From: Opitutia bacterium
GTDB taxonomy: Bacteria > Verrucomicrobiota > Verrucomicrobiia > Opitutales > Opitutaceae
DNA length: 64,000 nucleotides
Assembly (NCBI GenBank): GCA_947474365.1
Contig: CANJIU010000028.1
Coordinates: forward strand, 1-64,000
Direction of reading: 5' to 3'
Position 1 is the first letter of the stretch, and each line of letters begins with the position of its first letter. The notes beneath the pieces are model-generated. The model was not told the DNA's origin. It did not search any database and worked only from the letters and a program-made list of their open reading frames with translations. Position numbers and translations under genes: made by a program. Shown here piece by piece: positions 38,730 through 48,643 of this stretch.

Positions 38730-39010
38730 AGCCTGGCAGCAGCTCAGCAATACGGACTCAGCGGCAGGGCAAAGGTAACGCTCAACTCCACGTTCAACCC
38801 GTTCTCCGGTTCGATTGATAAATTCGTCTTCAAGCAGACGGAGCACGGGACGGTGGTGACGCCCAAACCGGACAAACCGGAGAAATGGAGTGCCAAGCAG
38901 GACGCTCATCAGGAACGGATGAATTACGGTGCGCGCCGCTTCTACCATGAACAAAAGCGAGACCCGTTGCGCTTTGCCCATTACCCGACCCGGACGAAGG
39001 CGCTGAAAAT
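38730..39010 (+). pseudogene. Relic of a small conserved protein gene
   Basis: One frame reads KVTLNSTFNPFSGSIDKFVF, then HGTVVTPKPDKPEKWSAKQD, AHQERMNYGARRFYHEQKRD. The layout recalls short proteins of about 100 residues common in this phylum, which I know only as uncharacterised. There is no start codon in place before the KVTLN segment, and after the RDP segment the frame loses the family pattern and runs into Ser/Arg-rich sequence. The N-terminal Met and C-terminus therefore appear lost. The likeness is from memory and moderately uncertain. Confidence 0.4.
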
Positions 39011-39148
39011 CCCAGAAAAATCAGCGCAGATTAGCGTTCGCTCCTCCGTACTCCGCCGTCCGAACTCCCAACCGACCACCGCTCCAGACGCCCAAAGTTC
39101 CGAAAGTTCTTCTGGCCACCAGAGGGACCCGGGCCTGACCATCCGAAC

Positions 39149-39640
39149 GTGCCGCCACGTCAAATTGCCCTCTGGAAGATCGTCTGCCGGATCATCCTGA
39201 TGATCGTACTCGGAGCGGTTCTTTTCGCCGGAGCCTGGTTTGGCAGATGGTATTTTTCCCCAGAACAGAGATACTCCCGGGTGATTTGGAGACTGCGAGA
39301 TCAAGTCATGGCGGCCCAACCGCGGTCACGCGAAACCGTGAAGCGGGAAGAAGAAGGACGCACCCGGGTCATCAGCGCGATTCAAACCGCCCTGGCGAAC
39401 GCACAATGCCAGTGCTGCGAGGCATCACGCGACAAGGTTCGCGCCATCGCGGACGAACTGCAGCAGACCAGCGGAGAGACCCTGCGCACCCGTCAGGGAA
39501 TGTATGCGCTCTGGGCCAAACTTGAAGACGCCTGCCCCGCGATGCGGGACTACATCTGGATGACACAACTGCGGGAAATGCAGCGCGAGGGAATGATCCC
39601 GAAATTCAGTGATCCGGCCGGGAAACTTCTCGAACGGTGA
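39149..39640 (+). CDS. Small single-pass membrane protein of unknown function
   Basis: A 163-residue protein from GTG 39149; no ATG fits before the membrane segment. A short basic N-terminus precedes one transmembrane helix (IVCRIILMIVLGAVLFAGAW), then a helical charged domain with an unusual CQCCEA cluster near residue 90 and a further Cys in EDACPAMRDY. The type suggests an inner-membrane anchor with the C-terminal part in the periplasm, where the cysteines could pair or bind metal. No family is recognised. It is convergent with the SUMF1 gene 19 bp away. Confidence 0.6.
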   Translation: MPPRQIALWKIVCRIILMIVLGAVLFAGAWFGRWYFSPEQRYSRVIWRLRDQVMAAQPRSRETVKREEEGRTRVISAIQTALANAQCQCCEASRDKVRAIADELQQTSGETLRTRQGMYALWAKLEDACPAMRDYIWMTQLREMQREGMIPKFSDPAGKLLER

Positions 39641-39659
39641 CCGGGGAAATCCCCGGGCG

Positions 39660-40526
39660 TCATCGATTCGCGTCCAGACACAGCCGAAAACCAATCGTGT
39701 AGTCCAGGCGTCCCGCGGATCCGCCGGACCGGGCCGCCGAGCGGCCGAGATTCGCCGCCGTTCTCCAACTGCCCCCGCGCGCCATCCGGTAATACCCACG
39801 TTCCGGACCCGTCGGATCCGTCACCGCCCCGCCGGGATAATCGCCATACCAGTCGTAGCACCACTCCAACACGTTGCCCGCCATGTCGAAAAACCCCCAG
39901 GCGTTGGGCCGCTTCCGGCCGACCGGATGGGTCGTACCCTCGCTGTTGGCGCTATGCCAGGCCATCGCGTCGGGCTCACCGGCATAGGCACCCGTCGTGC
40001 CCGCGCGACAGGCGTACTCCCACTGCGCCTCGGTCGGCAGGGTGTAGGCCAGGTCCGCGCCGAGCCGACCCGCGCCGCGCTCCCGCTCGGTCAACGTGCG
40101 ACAGAACGCCATCGCATCGATCCATGAAACGCGCTCCACCGGCCGATCTTTGCCGTCAGCCTCAAAGGTGCTCGGGTTCACTCCCATGACCGCCAAGTAT
40201 TGGGCCTGCGTCACTTCGGTCTTACCCAGCCAGAATTCCCGGCTGAGGGTCACCTGCATGCGCGGTCCCTCCGCCTTGTTACGCTCCGGCTCTTCGCGCA
40301 CACTCCCCATCGTGAAGGTGCCGGGCTCGACGCGGATAAGTTCCAGGTTGAGATCCGTGATCACGCGGGTCCCCGGTGACGCCACCGACGCTTCCGGCGG
40401 CGCGGCGTCTACCGCCTCATTGCAAAACGCGGCGATGACGCCGAGCGTCACGATTCGCACCGCGGCGACAAAGGAACGGCGGAGCAAGCAGCAATCAAAC
40501 CGGACAGGACAACGATCGGTGATCAT
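39660..40526 (-). CDS. SUMF1/FGE-sulfatase-fold protein without the catalytic cysteines
   Basis: A 288-residue exported protein from ATG 40526, with a hydrophobic signal (VAAVRIVTLGVIAAF). The C-type-lectin-like SUMF1 fold is clear: VEPGTFTMGS, KTEVTQAQYLAVMGVNPS, PVERVSWIDAMAFCRTLTER, YTLPTEAQWEYACRAGT, GFFDMAGNVLEWCYDWY and MARGGSW...GFRLC. True formylglycine-generating enzymes have two Cys in the segment after RGGSW (C-x4-C before the NRY-like motif). Here it reads RTAANLGRSAARSGG with none. It is probably not the sulfatase-maturing enzyme but one of the many relatives of other function. Confidence 0.88.
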   Translation of the reverse strand: MITDRCPVRFDCCLLRRSFVAAVRIVTLGVIAAFCNEAVDAAPPEASVASPGTRVITDLNLELIRVEPGTFTMGSVREEPERNKAEGPRMQVTLSREFWLGKTEVTQAQYLAVMGVNPSTFEADGKDRPVERVSWIDAMAFCRTLTERERGAGRLGADLAYTLPTEAQWEYACRAGTTGAYAGEPDAMAWHSANSEGTTHPVGRKRPNAWGFFDMAGNVLEWCYDWYGDYPGGAVTDPTGPERGYYRMARGGSWRTAANLGRSAARSGGSAGRLDYTIGFRLCLDANR

Positions 40527-40773
40527 GGTGGGCGTGGTGGGGTGGGTCGGGCCAAACGTCGCACCCGCCTCCATCAAGCGTACCGCGCCAATGGAAAAAC
40601 GTGCGGCGCTTGCGAACGCCCGTACAAGGCGAAGTCTGCCGTCACGCGTCGTTTCTGGCTCGTCATTTCTTGGCGGAAACGGGCCGTTTGTTGCCAAGGT
40701 CGATCGCGATGCGGCCAAACTCCGCCGGAAAGTTAGTCACGGCGGCCGACCCACACCGACGCGGCGCCGGAGG

Positions 40774-42099
40774 TCACTTCGCCCTTCGGGCGTCCTTCAC
40801 CACGGCACCGCCCTTGACGACCAGCGCGACGTTCTCAAGCAACGTCACATCGGCGAGCGGATCGCCCTTCACGGCGACGAAATCGGCGAAGTAGCCCGGC
40901 ACCAAGCGGCCGACCTTGTCCTTCCAGCCAATCAGGTCCGCGGCATCGGTGGTGGCCGACTGAATCGCCTGCATCGGCGTCAAGCCCCACTGCACCATGT
41001 GGCGGAACTGTTTCCCGTTCCAGCCATGCGGATACACGCCGGCGTCGGTGCCGTAGGCGACCTTCACGCCCGCCCGCACCGCCTTTTGGAAATTCTCCCG
41101 CTGCAACCGGCCGACAAGACGTTCCTTTTCGATGATCTTCGGCGGATAACCCATCCTTCCAAATTCGGCCAGGATGTAGTCGTCGTTGTAGATGTCCGCC
41201 ACCAGCCAGGTGCCGCGTTCCTTCATCATCGCGATGGCCTCATCGTCGAGAAAACTCCCGTGTTCGATCGAGGCCACTCCCGCGCGGATTGCGATCTTGA
41301 TCGCCTCAGTTCCGTGGGCATGGGCCGCCACTTTCCGTCCCCACATCTTCGCCTCCTCCACCACCGCCTTCATCTCCTCGAAGGAATACTGGGGCGCGCC
41401 GACGGACTCCTCCTCCGACAGCACGCCGGCACTGGCCGCAATCTTGATCCAGTCCGCCCCGTACTTGATGTTTTCCCGGACCCGTTTGCGGACGCCTTCG
41501 ACGCCATCGGCGATACCGGAGATCCGGTCGAATTTCAGGTAGGGCGAAAATCCATTGAGGTCGCCGTGGCCGCCGGTGGCACTGAGGGTGATGGCCGCGC
41601 AGAGCATGCGGGGCCCGACCACCTTGCCGGAGTCAATCGCCCGGCGCAGGGCAAGATCGATGTACTCCGCCGCACCGAGATTCCGGATCGTGGTAAAACC
41701 GGCCTCGACCGTCCGGCGCGCATAAACGTGTGCGCTGATCGCAAGGTCGATCGGGCTCTTGCGAAACCGGTCACCATAGTAGTCCTCCGGCTGCGAAACC
41801 ACATGCGTATGACAGTCGATCAGACCGGGCAACACGGTGTAGTCACTCAGATCGATCAGCGTCGCCGTCGCCGGCACGGAGGATTGGAGCGCCGCCGCCG
41901 GACCGACCGCCTTCACCCGGTCCCCCTCAATGACGAGAAGCTGCTGCGCGAGCACGCTCGCCGTTTCAGGAGCGATGAGCCGGCCGATCCTCACGGCAAC
42001 CACCGCGGGTGGTTTGGCGAGAGCGGCAGATTCTTCCGCCGCCCGGGCAATAACGACAACGCCCACGAGGGCCATCACCAAGGAAAAACGAAGGTGCAT
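40774..42099 (-). CDS. Exported amidohydrolase-family metal-dependent hydrolase
   Basis: A 441-residue protein from ATG 42099 (MHLRFSLVMALVGVVVIARA signal). Metal-site residues of the imidazolonepropionase/prolidase-type amidohydrolases are seen: CHTHV, WIKIAASAG (Lys), AAHAHG, ASIEHG, and the late Asp in VAYGTDAG. This set is typical of Xaa-Pro or Xaa-Arg dipeptidases and organophosphate-acting relatives. It follows a TonB-dependent receptor with an 82-bp gap on the same strand, so the imported ligand could be a peptide or amide that it cleaves in the periplasm. Substrate inferred only in broad terms. Confidence 0.88.
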   Translation of the reverse strand: MHLRFSLVMALVGVVVIARAAEESAALAKPPAVVAVRIGRLIAPETASVLAQQLLVIEGDRVKAVGPAAALQSSVPATATLIDLSDYTVLPGLIDCHTHVVSQPEDYYGDRFRKSPIDLAISAHVYARRTVEAGFTTIRNLGAAEYIDLALRRAIDSGKVVGPRMLCAAITLSATGGHGDLNGFSPYLKFDRISGIADGVEGVRKRVRENIKYGADWIKIAASAGVLSEEESVGAPQYSFEEMKAVVEEAKMWGRKVAAHAHGTEAIKIAIRAGVASIEHGSFLDDEAIAMMKERGTWLVADIYNDDYILAEFGRMGYPPKIIEKERLVGRLQRENFQKAVRAGVKVAYGTDAGVYPHGWNGKQFRHMVQWGLTPMQAIQSATTDAADLIGWKDKVGRLVPGYFADFVAVKGDPLADVTLLENVALVVKGGAVVKDARRAK

Positions 42100-42181
42100 T
42101 CCGCGATGCAACAGGACACCGCGCGGCGCGCAACGTCGCGTTTGCGAGCCCGGAATCAAAGACCCCGCTCACCGCAAGCCC

Positions 42182-45100
42182 TCACAGCGCCACCTGCAGC
42201 GACAGGATGACCTGCCGCGGCGCCCGATAGGTGAAAATCGAAGGCGTGCCGTTGGTCAGCACCTGAGTCGGAATCAATCCCTGGGAATCGAGCAGGTTGC
42301 GCACGTTTACTTGCAGCTTCCAATCGGACTTCAGGTGCAGGAACTCGAGCTTGCGCAACGCGTATGAGGCAAACGCATCGAGCGCGAACTCCGGCGAACC
42401 CTGGAACGGCCGGCTCAGATCGAGCACCTGCTGGCCGCCCGGCGTCGTCGTGAGGTGGTAGCCGAGCGTGTTCGCACTGCGCCACCGGCCGCCAAGCCCC
42501 GCCGTCAGCCCGCGCAGCCGTCCCTCGGTGAAGGAATAGCTCAGAATCCCGTTCACCCGCCACTCGCGCTGATTAGCCACCACGATGCCGTTGGTCGCGG
42601 TCAGGGGATCGCGCTGCGTCGCGGTCCATTGGTCGTAGATCTGGTGGATCGTCAGCGGGCTGGTGGCCGTGTATTTCTCAACATCCCAGCCGGCCCCGAA
42701 GGTTTTCCATACTGGCAGCCGCTGCTCGACCCACCGCCACCAGGTGTCGTCGATCTGCGTCACGGTGCGCTGGCGGCCCACGCTCAACATGCCCCGCCAA
42801 TTCGTGGTGGGATTCACGGTCATCTCAATGTCGTATCCGGTCGCCTCGGACGTGTTCGTGACCTGATAGTTCGCCGTGGCGTAGCGGTTGAAGTCCATGC
42901 CCTGCATCGGCGTCTTCGGCGCGACCTGCAGGATCCGGTTCTCGATGTTGATCGGGATCGTCCGGAGGGCGCTGACGATGTTGTCGGGCCGGGAATTCTT
43001 CTGGTCGTTCACATAGCGGTTGACCCTCAGATTGAACTTTCCGTCGGCGAGGTTGACGCTCAGCCCGTAGTCCTTGCCGATGCCATTGGAGCCCGGGATG
43101 GACTTCCCAAACGGGTCAAACCACGTCGCGGCCTGCACCGCAAAATTGTCCGACTCCGAATAATGAACGGACAGCCACGACAAGGGGCGCCCCACGACGC
43201 CCCAGTTGATCGACTGCCCGTTGACCGAGTAGTCCCAATCGTTCGAAAAATGCGTGTTCTCCAGCCGGGGAAACAGGCCGTTGGTCTGGCGGCTGATGGA
43301 CGCGGCATCGAGGGAGGTCTTCATCCGCACGCGGCTTTCGCGCCATCCGTAGGTAACGATTACCCGGTCCTTCAGGAGATAGCTCTGGTCGGCAATCGAG
43401 CGCGAGATGACGTTGCGGACCGTTCCGCCCGCGACCGGATATGAGCCATCGGGGTTGTCGTACATCCGGGCTTCGAGCGCCTCTCCGCCCGCTCCGGAAA
43501 AATTCAGCGTCGGCCTAAAATCGAGCGCCCCGCCGGGCACCGGCGCGCTCACGTGGTCCACGCCGTTTCCCAGATAGGTGCGCAGGTAGACCAAACGCGA
43601 GGCGTCGGCCAGATTGGTCCGCGCAGCGGCGGTGAGAAAACTCGGAGTCCCGGAAAGAATCAGGCGCGAACCCTGCGAGGTCGTCTTGAAGTCGGAGTAG
43701 CTGTACATCGCCGCCAGGCGGTGCCGCCCGAGCCACGCCACGATTCCCTTGGCGCGGGTGAAATCCTGGTCGTACGAGGCTGTCACCCGCGACTCCTGCC
43801 GATCATCAAACGCGCGGTTTCCGAGCGGATTCGCCTGCGAGTACAGTTTGCCAAAATTCGGATTGGTGGTGAGGCCGTCCGCGAGGAAGCGGTTCGCATC
43901 GACGATCAGATCGAAGCTGTTGTTGCCATCGACCCAACTGCCCTGGCGCGTAGAGGCGCGCTCGTTCATGAATCCCGCCTCAACGAAGAAGTTCTGCGTA
44001 ATCTTCTGCTCGATGAAACCGTTGAACACCCGGCCCCGTCTCCGCACCTGGTTGCCGTCGCCGTAAATGTTCGCGTAGGGGTCGTAGATCGACGGACGCA
44101 CCAGGCTCCACTCGTACGCCTGATCCTGCAGCACAGGGGCCCGGGTGTGCAGACCCACGACGCTGACCGTGTTGAGCCAGTTCGTGACGGGCTGGTTGGC
44201 CGGGGTGTTGCCGGACATGAGGACCAGCCCGTTGATGCCATTGCGCGCGAACACCGCGCCCTGTCCGTTGGCGGTGATGCGCGTGGTCAACGTCGCCGCG
44301 GCGGTCGTCGCGTTGATCCCCGAATTGTCGAAGGCTGGCCGGCCGCCATCAAGCCACGGTGTGACATAATCGTGCGCCGGAATCATCGACGCGCGCGAGG
44401 CGTCGCGCTGCACCCACTCTCCGTTCAGGCGGACGGTCGTGTTGGCGAACGGGCGCAACGTGACCGCGCCGTAGAGCCGGCGGTTTTCGTCGCGATTGGT
44501 GAGCCGGAACGTCCGGTTGTCGGCTTCCAGCGCGGCGATCCGCAGGGCGGCCTTTTTCGGCACCAGGACGTAGTTGGCATCGAGCGCAAAGCGATGTCCG
44601 GAAAAATTGTCGCGCCGGTACGAAAGCGTGGTGCGCCGACGGAACTCGGCCTGCTTGAGACTGCCGTCGGTAATCCCGCCGGGATTGCCGAGGCCGAAGA
44701 GGATGGCGTTGGGGCCGCTCGCAATCGAGATGCGATCGGTGTTGTAGGCATCAAGATCGAAACTCGTCTCGAAGAAACTGCGCAGCACGGTCACCGCGCC
44801 GAGGCCGCGGATCCGGTTGCTGTTGTCGATGGTCAGGGCGCCAAACCCGACGCCCTGGTCGCCACCGGGTGTGTATTCGAGGTAGCCCTCCACATTGGTT
44901 GAGTAGAGATAGACCTCGTCGAGGTTGCCGAGACCAAGGTCGCTCATCAGTTCCTGGGTGAAGACGGAAATCTGCGACGCGACGTCCTTCAACGGCGTCT
45001 TGATCCGGCTGCCCGCGAGCGTGCTGCTGGCGTGGTAGCCCACGTCGGCGTCCGCCTCGATGACGAAGGGCGAGAGGGTGACGGTCTGTTCAACCACCGG

Positions 45101-45208
45101 CCGCGCCGGCATGGGAGGAGCGACTTGCGCCAGGAGCGAAGCGGGGAAAAGTACCGCGCCCAAGAAGGCGGCGGCGAGCGAAAGGGCGGGCCAGGCGGGA
45201 GTGGGCAT
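42182..45208 (-). CDS. TonB-dependent receptor
   Basis: A 1008-residue outer-membrane receptor. A signal peptide (about 1-28) is followed by VVEQTVTLSPFVIEADADVG, which should hold the TonB box, and a plug with ASSTLAGSRIKTPLKDVASQ and SGPNAILFGLGNPGG. The rest is a 22-strand-type barrel with long loops. It ends ILSLQVAL, with Leu and not the usual aromatic residue at the C-terminus. It lies 30 bp after the second receptor of this arm and before the amidohydrolase, likely one operon. SusD is absent. Ligand unknown. Confidence 0.93.
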   Translation of the reverse strand: MPTPAWPALSLAAAFLGAVLFPASLLAQVAPPMPARPVVEQTVTLSPFVIEADADVGYHASSTLAGSRIKTPLKDVASQISVFTQELMSDLGLGNLDEVYLYSTNVEGYLEYTPGGDQGVGFGALTIDNSNRIRGLGAVTVLRSFFETSFDLDAYNTDRISIASGPNAILFGLGNPGGITDGSLKQAEFRRRTTLSYRRDNFSGHRFALDANYVLVPKKAALRIAALEADNRTFRLTNRDENRRLYGAVTLRPFANTTVRLNGEWVQRDASRASMIPAHDYVTPWLDGGRPAFDNSGINATTAAATLTTRITANGQGAVFARNGINGLVLMSGNTPANQPVTNWLNTVSVVGLHTRAPVLQDQAYEWSLVRPSIYDPYANIYGDGNQVRRRGRVFNGFIEQKITQNFFVEAGFMNERASTRQGSWVDGNNSFDLIVDANRFLADGLTTNPNFGKLYSQANPLGNRAFDDRQESRVTASYDQDFTRAKGIVAWLGRHRLAAMYSYSDFKTTSQGSRLILSGTPSFLTAAARTNLADASRLVYLRTYLGNGVDHVSAPVPGGALDFRPTLNFSGAGGEALEARMYDNPDGSYPVAGGTVRNVISRSIADQSYLLKDRVIVTYGWRESRVRMKTSLDAASISRQTNGLFPRLENTHFSNDWDYSVNGQSINWGVVGRPLSWLSVHYSESDNFAVQAATWFDPFGKSIPGSNGIGKDYGLSVNLADGKFNLRVNRYVNDQKNSRPDNIVSALRTIPINIENRILQVAPKTPMQGMDFNRYATANYQVTNTSEATGYDIEMTVNPTTNWRGMLSVGRQRTVTQIDDTWWRWVEQRLPVWKTFGAGWDVEKYTATSPLTIHQIYDQWTATQRDPLTATNGIVVANQREWRVNGILSYSFTEGRLRGLTAGLGGRWRSANTLGYHLTTTPGGQQVLDLSRPFQGSPEFALDAFASYALRKLEFLHLKSDWKLQVNVRNLLDSQGLIPTQVLTNGTPSIFTYRAPRQVILSLQVAL

Positions 45209-45238
45209 GGGGGGAGCGACAGGCGAAGCACCGCAGGT

Positions 45239-48200
45239 TCAGAAATCGACTGACAGTGAGAACGCGACTTCGCGCGGATCCTGCACTTGGTAGATCGTGG
45301 TGATGAGATTCGGATTCGTCCAACCGTAGAAGGACACCCGGGGATCGTTCACATTGATCGCATTGGCGTTCGACGAGGTGATCGAGGCACCGATGAACTC
45401 GTTCCGGTTGAAGGCATTTCTCACATTCACCCGCGCGGTCAGCCGCCGGTCCTTGCCGATGCGCGTCGTGTAGGCCACGAACGGGTCGAAATACCAGATG
45501 CGATCGTTGTAGAGCGGCGACTGCAGGTCCGTGGCGAGGCTCGTCACCGACTGGCCGGCGATGGTGAGGGTGATCGGACGCGTCGCATAGGAGACCACGC
45601 CCTTTTCCCGCAAGCGGGTGGAGAAGCCGCCGCGCCAGCCGGAACCGAACGTGTAGGCCAGGGTGGAGTTGAAACGCCACTCACGCACGGCCGGATTCGA
45701 CATCCCGTTGAACTGGATCAGCTGCAGCGCCTGCGGCAGGAGCGTGTTGGTGTAGTTCGAATACATCGTTGTCGACAGGTTCGCGCCGCTGTCCGCCAGC
45801 GGGATGTTTTTCCACCCGGTGATCGGCTTGTCGCCCAGGTTTCCGAACACGACTTGACCAGTCGAGCTCACCGCCACGACCGGCCGGTTCTGGCGTGAGG
45901 TGTTGTCGAACGCGTACCACTCCAGCGACTCCATCCGCTTAATCATGACCGGATCGGTGGCGTAGTTCAGCCAGTTGGGTCCGATGTTCGACTTGATCGA
46001 CTTAGTCCGCCCGACGGAAACACGGAGATCGAATTTCTTCACCCGGCCGGAAAGCTCGATTTCCGTACCTTTCGCGAGGCTATCGGCATAGACCCGGTAG
46101 TAGTCGACGAGGTTGTCGATCGCGTTGAAGCCTTCGCTCGTGGCGGACTTCAGGTAGTAGTCGTTGAACTCGGGGCGGCCGAGCGCAGCCGAGCGCAGGC
46201 GCTGGATCGCGAGATAGCGGCCCTCCAGCGTATAGGTGCTGCGCCGGGTGCCGACGTTGCCATACGTGTTCCCCGCGTCGGTGTTGGTCTGGGCCGTCTT
46301 GAACTGGTTGACCCTCAGGCCGAGCCCGCCGAGTTGGAAGCTGACACCGTAGTCCTTGTTGTCGCCGGTCGGGACCGGATAGAGCGTGCCGGTGATGTCG
46401 TGCACGACCGAGGGTGAGGCTTCGTTGCTGGTCGAGAGATTGTAGAACACGGACATCCACTTCAGCGGGTGGACGACCACCGACTTGGTCGTGTTTTCAA
46501 AGGTCGGCAGCCCGCTGAAACGCGCCCAGGGCACGTTGTCGAACACCGGGGCGAGGCCGGTCTTGGGATCGATGGCGCGGGCCGTCGCATCGTATTCCTT
46601 GAGTCGAACGGAATCCCACCGCCGGCCGTAGGTCAGCACCACGCGTTCCTTCAACAGGAACGCCTGCCAGGCGGCGTACTTGGAAAGATCCCCGGAGCGC
46701 TGCCCGCTGGCGGCGCTCGTTCCACCGCCCACGTCGAACAAGCCAACCTGATACGGCTTGCCCGCCGCATCGTTGAACGTCCAAGTGCCAAACGGATCCA
46801 AGCCGCCCTGGCTGTCGTAGCGGTTGGCCGGGTCGGTCGGATCGATGTAGGCGCGGGTGCGAAAGAGGCGGTTGTTGGCCACCATGTAGCGCCCGGTCGC
46901 GCTCGTGCCGTCCTTGGCGTTGGCCGCCGTGATCACGCTCGGGGCAATCTTGAATCCCGTCACCGGATCGACGGCCCCATCGTCCTTGATGATGCGCAGG
47001 AAGTTCTGGGTGCTGCGCTCCACCTCGTTGTAGCCGACATTGGTGGAAAAATTGTGCCGGCCGAACCACGCGAGCCAGCTGCCGCGATATTTCGTAGAGG
47101 CGTCGAAGAGATACGCCAGCGAGGCGCGGACATCCTTGTTGCTGCTATCATTGATCGTGGCCTGCTGGGCGCCTTCGAGAAAATAACTGCCGAGGAGGGG
47201 GTTGGCCGTGCGGTTGGCGGCGTTGGTCGCGCGATTCGCGGCCTGCTGCGCGCCGGTGGCAATCGGGTCGAGCGGGATGAAGCCGGCGTTGTAGCGGTAT
47301 CCGCTGGGGTCGATGTTCAGCAGCGCCTCGGTTGAGGCGTAGCGGTTGGTCAGGCGCTCGCGGCGCGTCTCAAAGTTCGCCGCCATTTCGAGATAAAGGT
47401 CGCGCGTGAGGTTGACGGTCGCCTGCGCCATGACGCGTTTGGCGCGGGCGATCGAGGGATGGCTGCCACCGTAGACATTGTAGCGGCTGAACGGATAGAA
47501 GCGCTCGTCGGTGAACGTCGCGGTATTGGCCGCACCAAAATCCGTGGCGATCCCCACCCCCGTCAGATAACCGCCGAGCGGGCGGACCGTCGGGGTGTAA
47601 CGATAGGTGTAGACGCCTGGCTGGGAGATCTTCGCGCCGTAAGTGTAGGTCGGCGGAGTATCCTGTCCGCTGGCCCAGTTGACGAGGTAGGAGGTCGCGT
47701 TGGGCGTGGTGGCGGTCTGGCCGATCGGAGTCGGACTGACGTCCGGCTGGTTGTAGGCCGTGCGGTTGCCGATGCCCGGATTGACCCAGAGCGACACCTG
47801 GTCCTTGGGCAGCACGTAAATCGGCCGGGAGGAATTTCGCTCCATCAACTCAGTGTAGACGTCGAGCCGCACGCGGCGGTTCGGCGTGTAGCCAATCGTG
47901 CCGAAAATCCGGCGATCCTTTTCGTAGCTGGGCTGGAGCGGAAACCGCCGGTCGCTGTCGAGCAGGTCCATCCGGAACCCCAACCGGTCGCGGATGAGCG
48001 GCTGATTGTAGTCGATCGCCCCGCGCCGGGTGCCGTTGGTGTCGGTCATGAGCGACACATTGTGTTTCACGCGCGTGAGGATCGCGGCGTTGTAGCGGGA
48101 ATCGGCGAGCCCCGCGGGCGAACCGAGACCGAAGAGAATCGCATTCGGGCCGCTGGCGATGGTCAGGCCGCCGTCGCCCGTGTTGTAGACGTCGTTCGGA

Positions 48201-48643
48201 ATGTCAGTCTTGAAGAAATTCCGCGTGTTGCTCGTGCTGCCGAGGCCGCGGGTGCGGCTGATCGCGGAGTTGCCGCCGCCGCCCTCGCCGAAGAACTGCG
48301 CCGTCACGCCGTTCAGTTCGGCCGCCGTCTCGGTGTTCATGCTGTAGCTGAACGCGTCGTTGTTGTTGAACGCGCCGATGTCGGCCAGGAAATCGGGCGT
48401 CATCACCGACACCTGCGACGCGATGTCCTTGAAATCCGTCTTGAGCCGGCTGCCCGCGAGCGTGCTGGTGGAGGTGTAGCCGGTGTCGGCATCCGAGGTG
48501 ATGACGAACGGCGAAAGGGCGACGGGTTCGTCAGTGGGGGCAGACACCGGAGTGGTTTTTTGCGCCAGCATCACCGGCGCGAAAAAAAGGACACCGAGGA
48601 GAAACCTCGGGAAAGGAAACAGGTGGGAATGGTCGAGGGACAT
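45239..48643 (-). CDS. TonB-dependent receptor
   Basis: A 1134-residue receptor, the largest in the window. The signal is MSLDHSHLFPFPRFLLGVLF followed by DEPVALSPFVITSDADTGYT and the plug motifs TLAGSRLKTDFKDIASQVSV and SGPNAILFGLGSPAGL. A Gly-rich stretch (GEGGGGNSA) sits in the plug. The end VAFSLSVDF is a good BAM signal. It is the first gene of the leftward arm; its start faces the rightward receptor across a 445-bp region that should contain both promoters. The ligand is unknown. Confidence 0.93.
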   Translation of the reverse strand: MSLDHSHLFPFPRFLLGVLFFAPVMLAQKTTPVSAPTDEPVALSPFVITSDADTGYTSTSTLAGSRLKTDFKDIASQVSVMTPDFLADIGAFNNNDAFSYSMNTETAAELNGVTAQFFGEGGGGNSAISRTRGLGSTSNTRNFFKTDIPNDVYNTGDGGLTIASGPNAILFGLGSPAGLADSRYNAAILTRVKHNVSLMTDTNGTRRGAIDYNQPLIRDRLGFRMDLLDSDRRFPLQPSYEKDRRIFGTIGYTPNRRVRLDVYTELMERNSSRPIYVLPKDQVSLWVNPGIGNRTAYNQPDVSPTPIGQTATTPNATSYLVNWASGQDTPPTYTYGAKISQPGVYTYRYTPTVRPLGGYLTGVGIATDFGAANTATFTDERFYPFSRYNVYGGSHPSIARAKRVMAQATVNLTRDLYLEMAANFETRRERLTNRYASTEALLNIDPSGYRYNAGFIPLDPIATGAQQAANRATNAANRTANPLLGSYFLEGAQQATINDSSNKDVRASLAYLFDASTKYRGSWLAWFGRHNFSTNVGYNEVERSTQNFLRIIKDDGAVDPVTGFKIAPSVITAANAKDGTSATGRYMVANNRLFRTRAYIDPTDPANRYDSQGGLDPFGTWTFNDAAGKPYQVGLFDVGGGTSAASGQRSGDLSKYAAWQAFLLKERVVLTYGRRWDSVRLKEYDATARAIDPKTGLAPVFDNVPWARFSGLPTFENTTKSVVVHPLKWMSVFYNLSTSNEASPSVVHDITGTLYPVPTGDNKDYGVSFQLGGLGLRVNQFKTAQTNTDAGNTYGNVGTRRSTYTLEGRYLAIQRLRSAALGRPEFNDYYLKSATSEGFNAIDNLVDYYRVYADSLAKGTEIELSGRVKKFDLRVSVGRTKSIKSNIGPNWLNYATDPVMIKRMESLEWYAFDNTSRQNRPVVAVSSTGQVVFGNLGDKPITGWKNIPLADSGANLSTTMYSNYTNTLLPQALQLIQFNGMSNPAVREWRFNSTLAYTFGSGWRGGFSTRLREKGVVSYATRPITLTIAGQSVTSLATDLQSPLYNDRIWYFDPFVAYTTRIGKDRRLTARVNVRNAFNRNEFIGASITSSNANAINVNDPRVSFYGWTNPNLITTIYQVQDPREVAFSLSVDF

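Larger units (their letters stand above)
38254..39148. other. Mostly non-coding region with repeat and gene relic
   Basis: About 900 bp between the chemoreceptor promoter and a small membrane protein gene. It contains the second palindrome at 38259-38273, a four-unit 11-bp tandem repeat, and the relic of a small conserved gene. I find no other supported gene; the open frames are short and unlike any family. Confidence 0.45.

Noticed and set aside
40527-40773. CxxC-containing frame (KTCGACERPYKAK) between the SUMF1 and amidohydrolase genes, resembling a DUF2256 zinc motif
   Set aside because: The second half of the DUF2256 pattern (WRKKW...CSxxCR) is missing in order and the frame has no good start. 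I could not make it fit.
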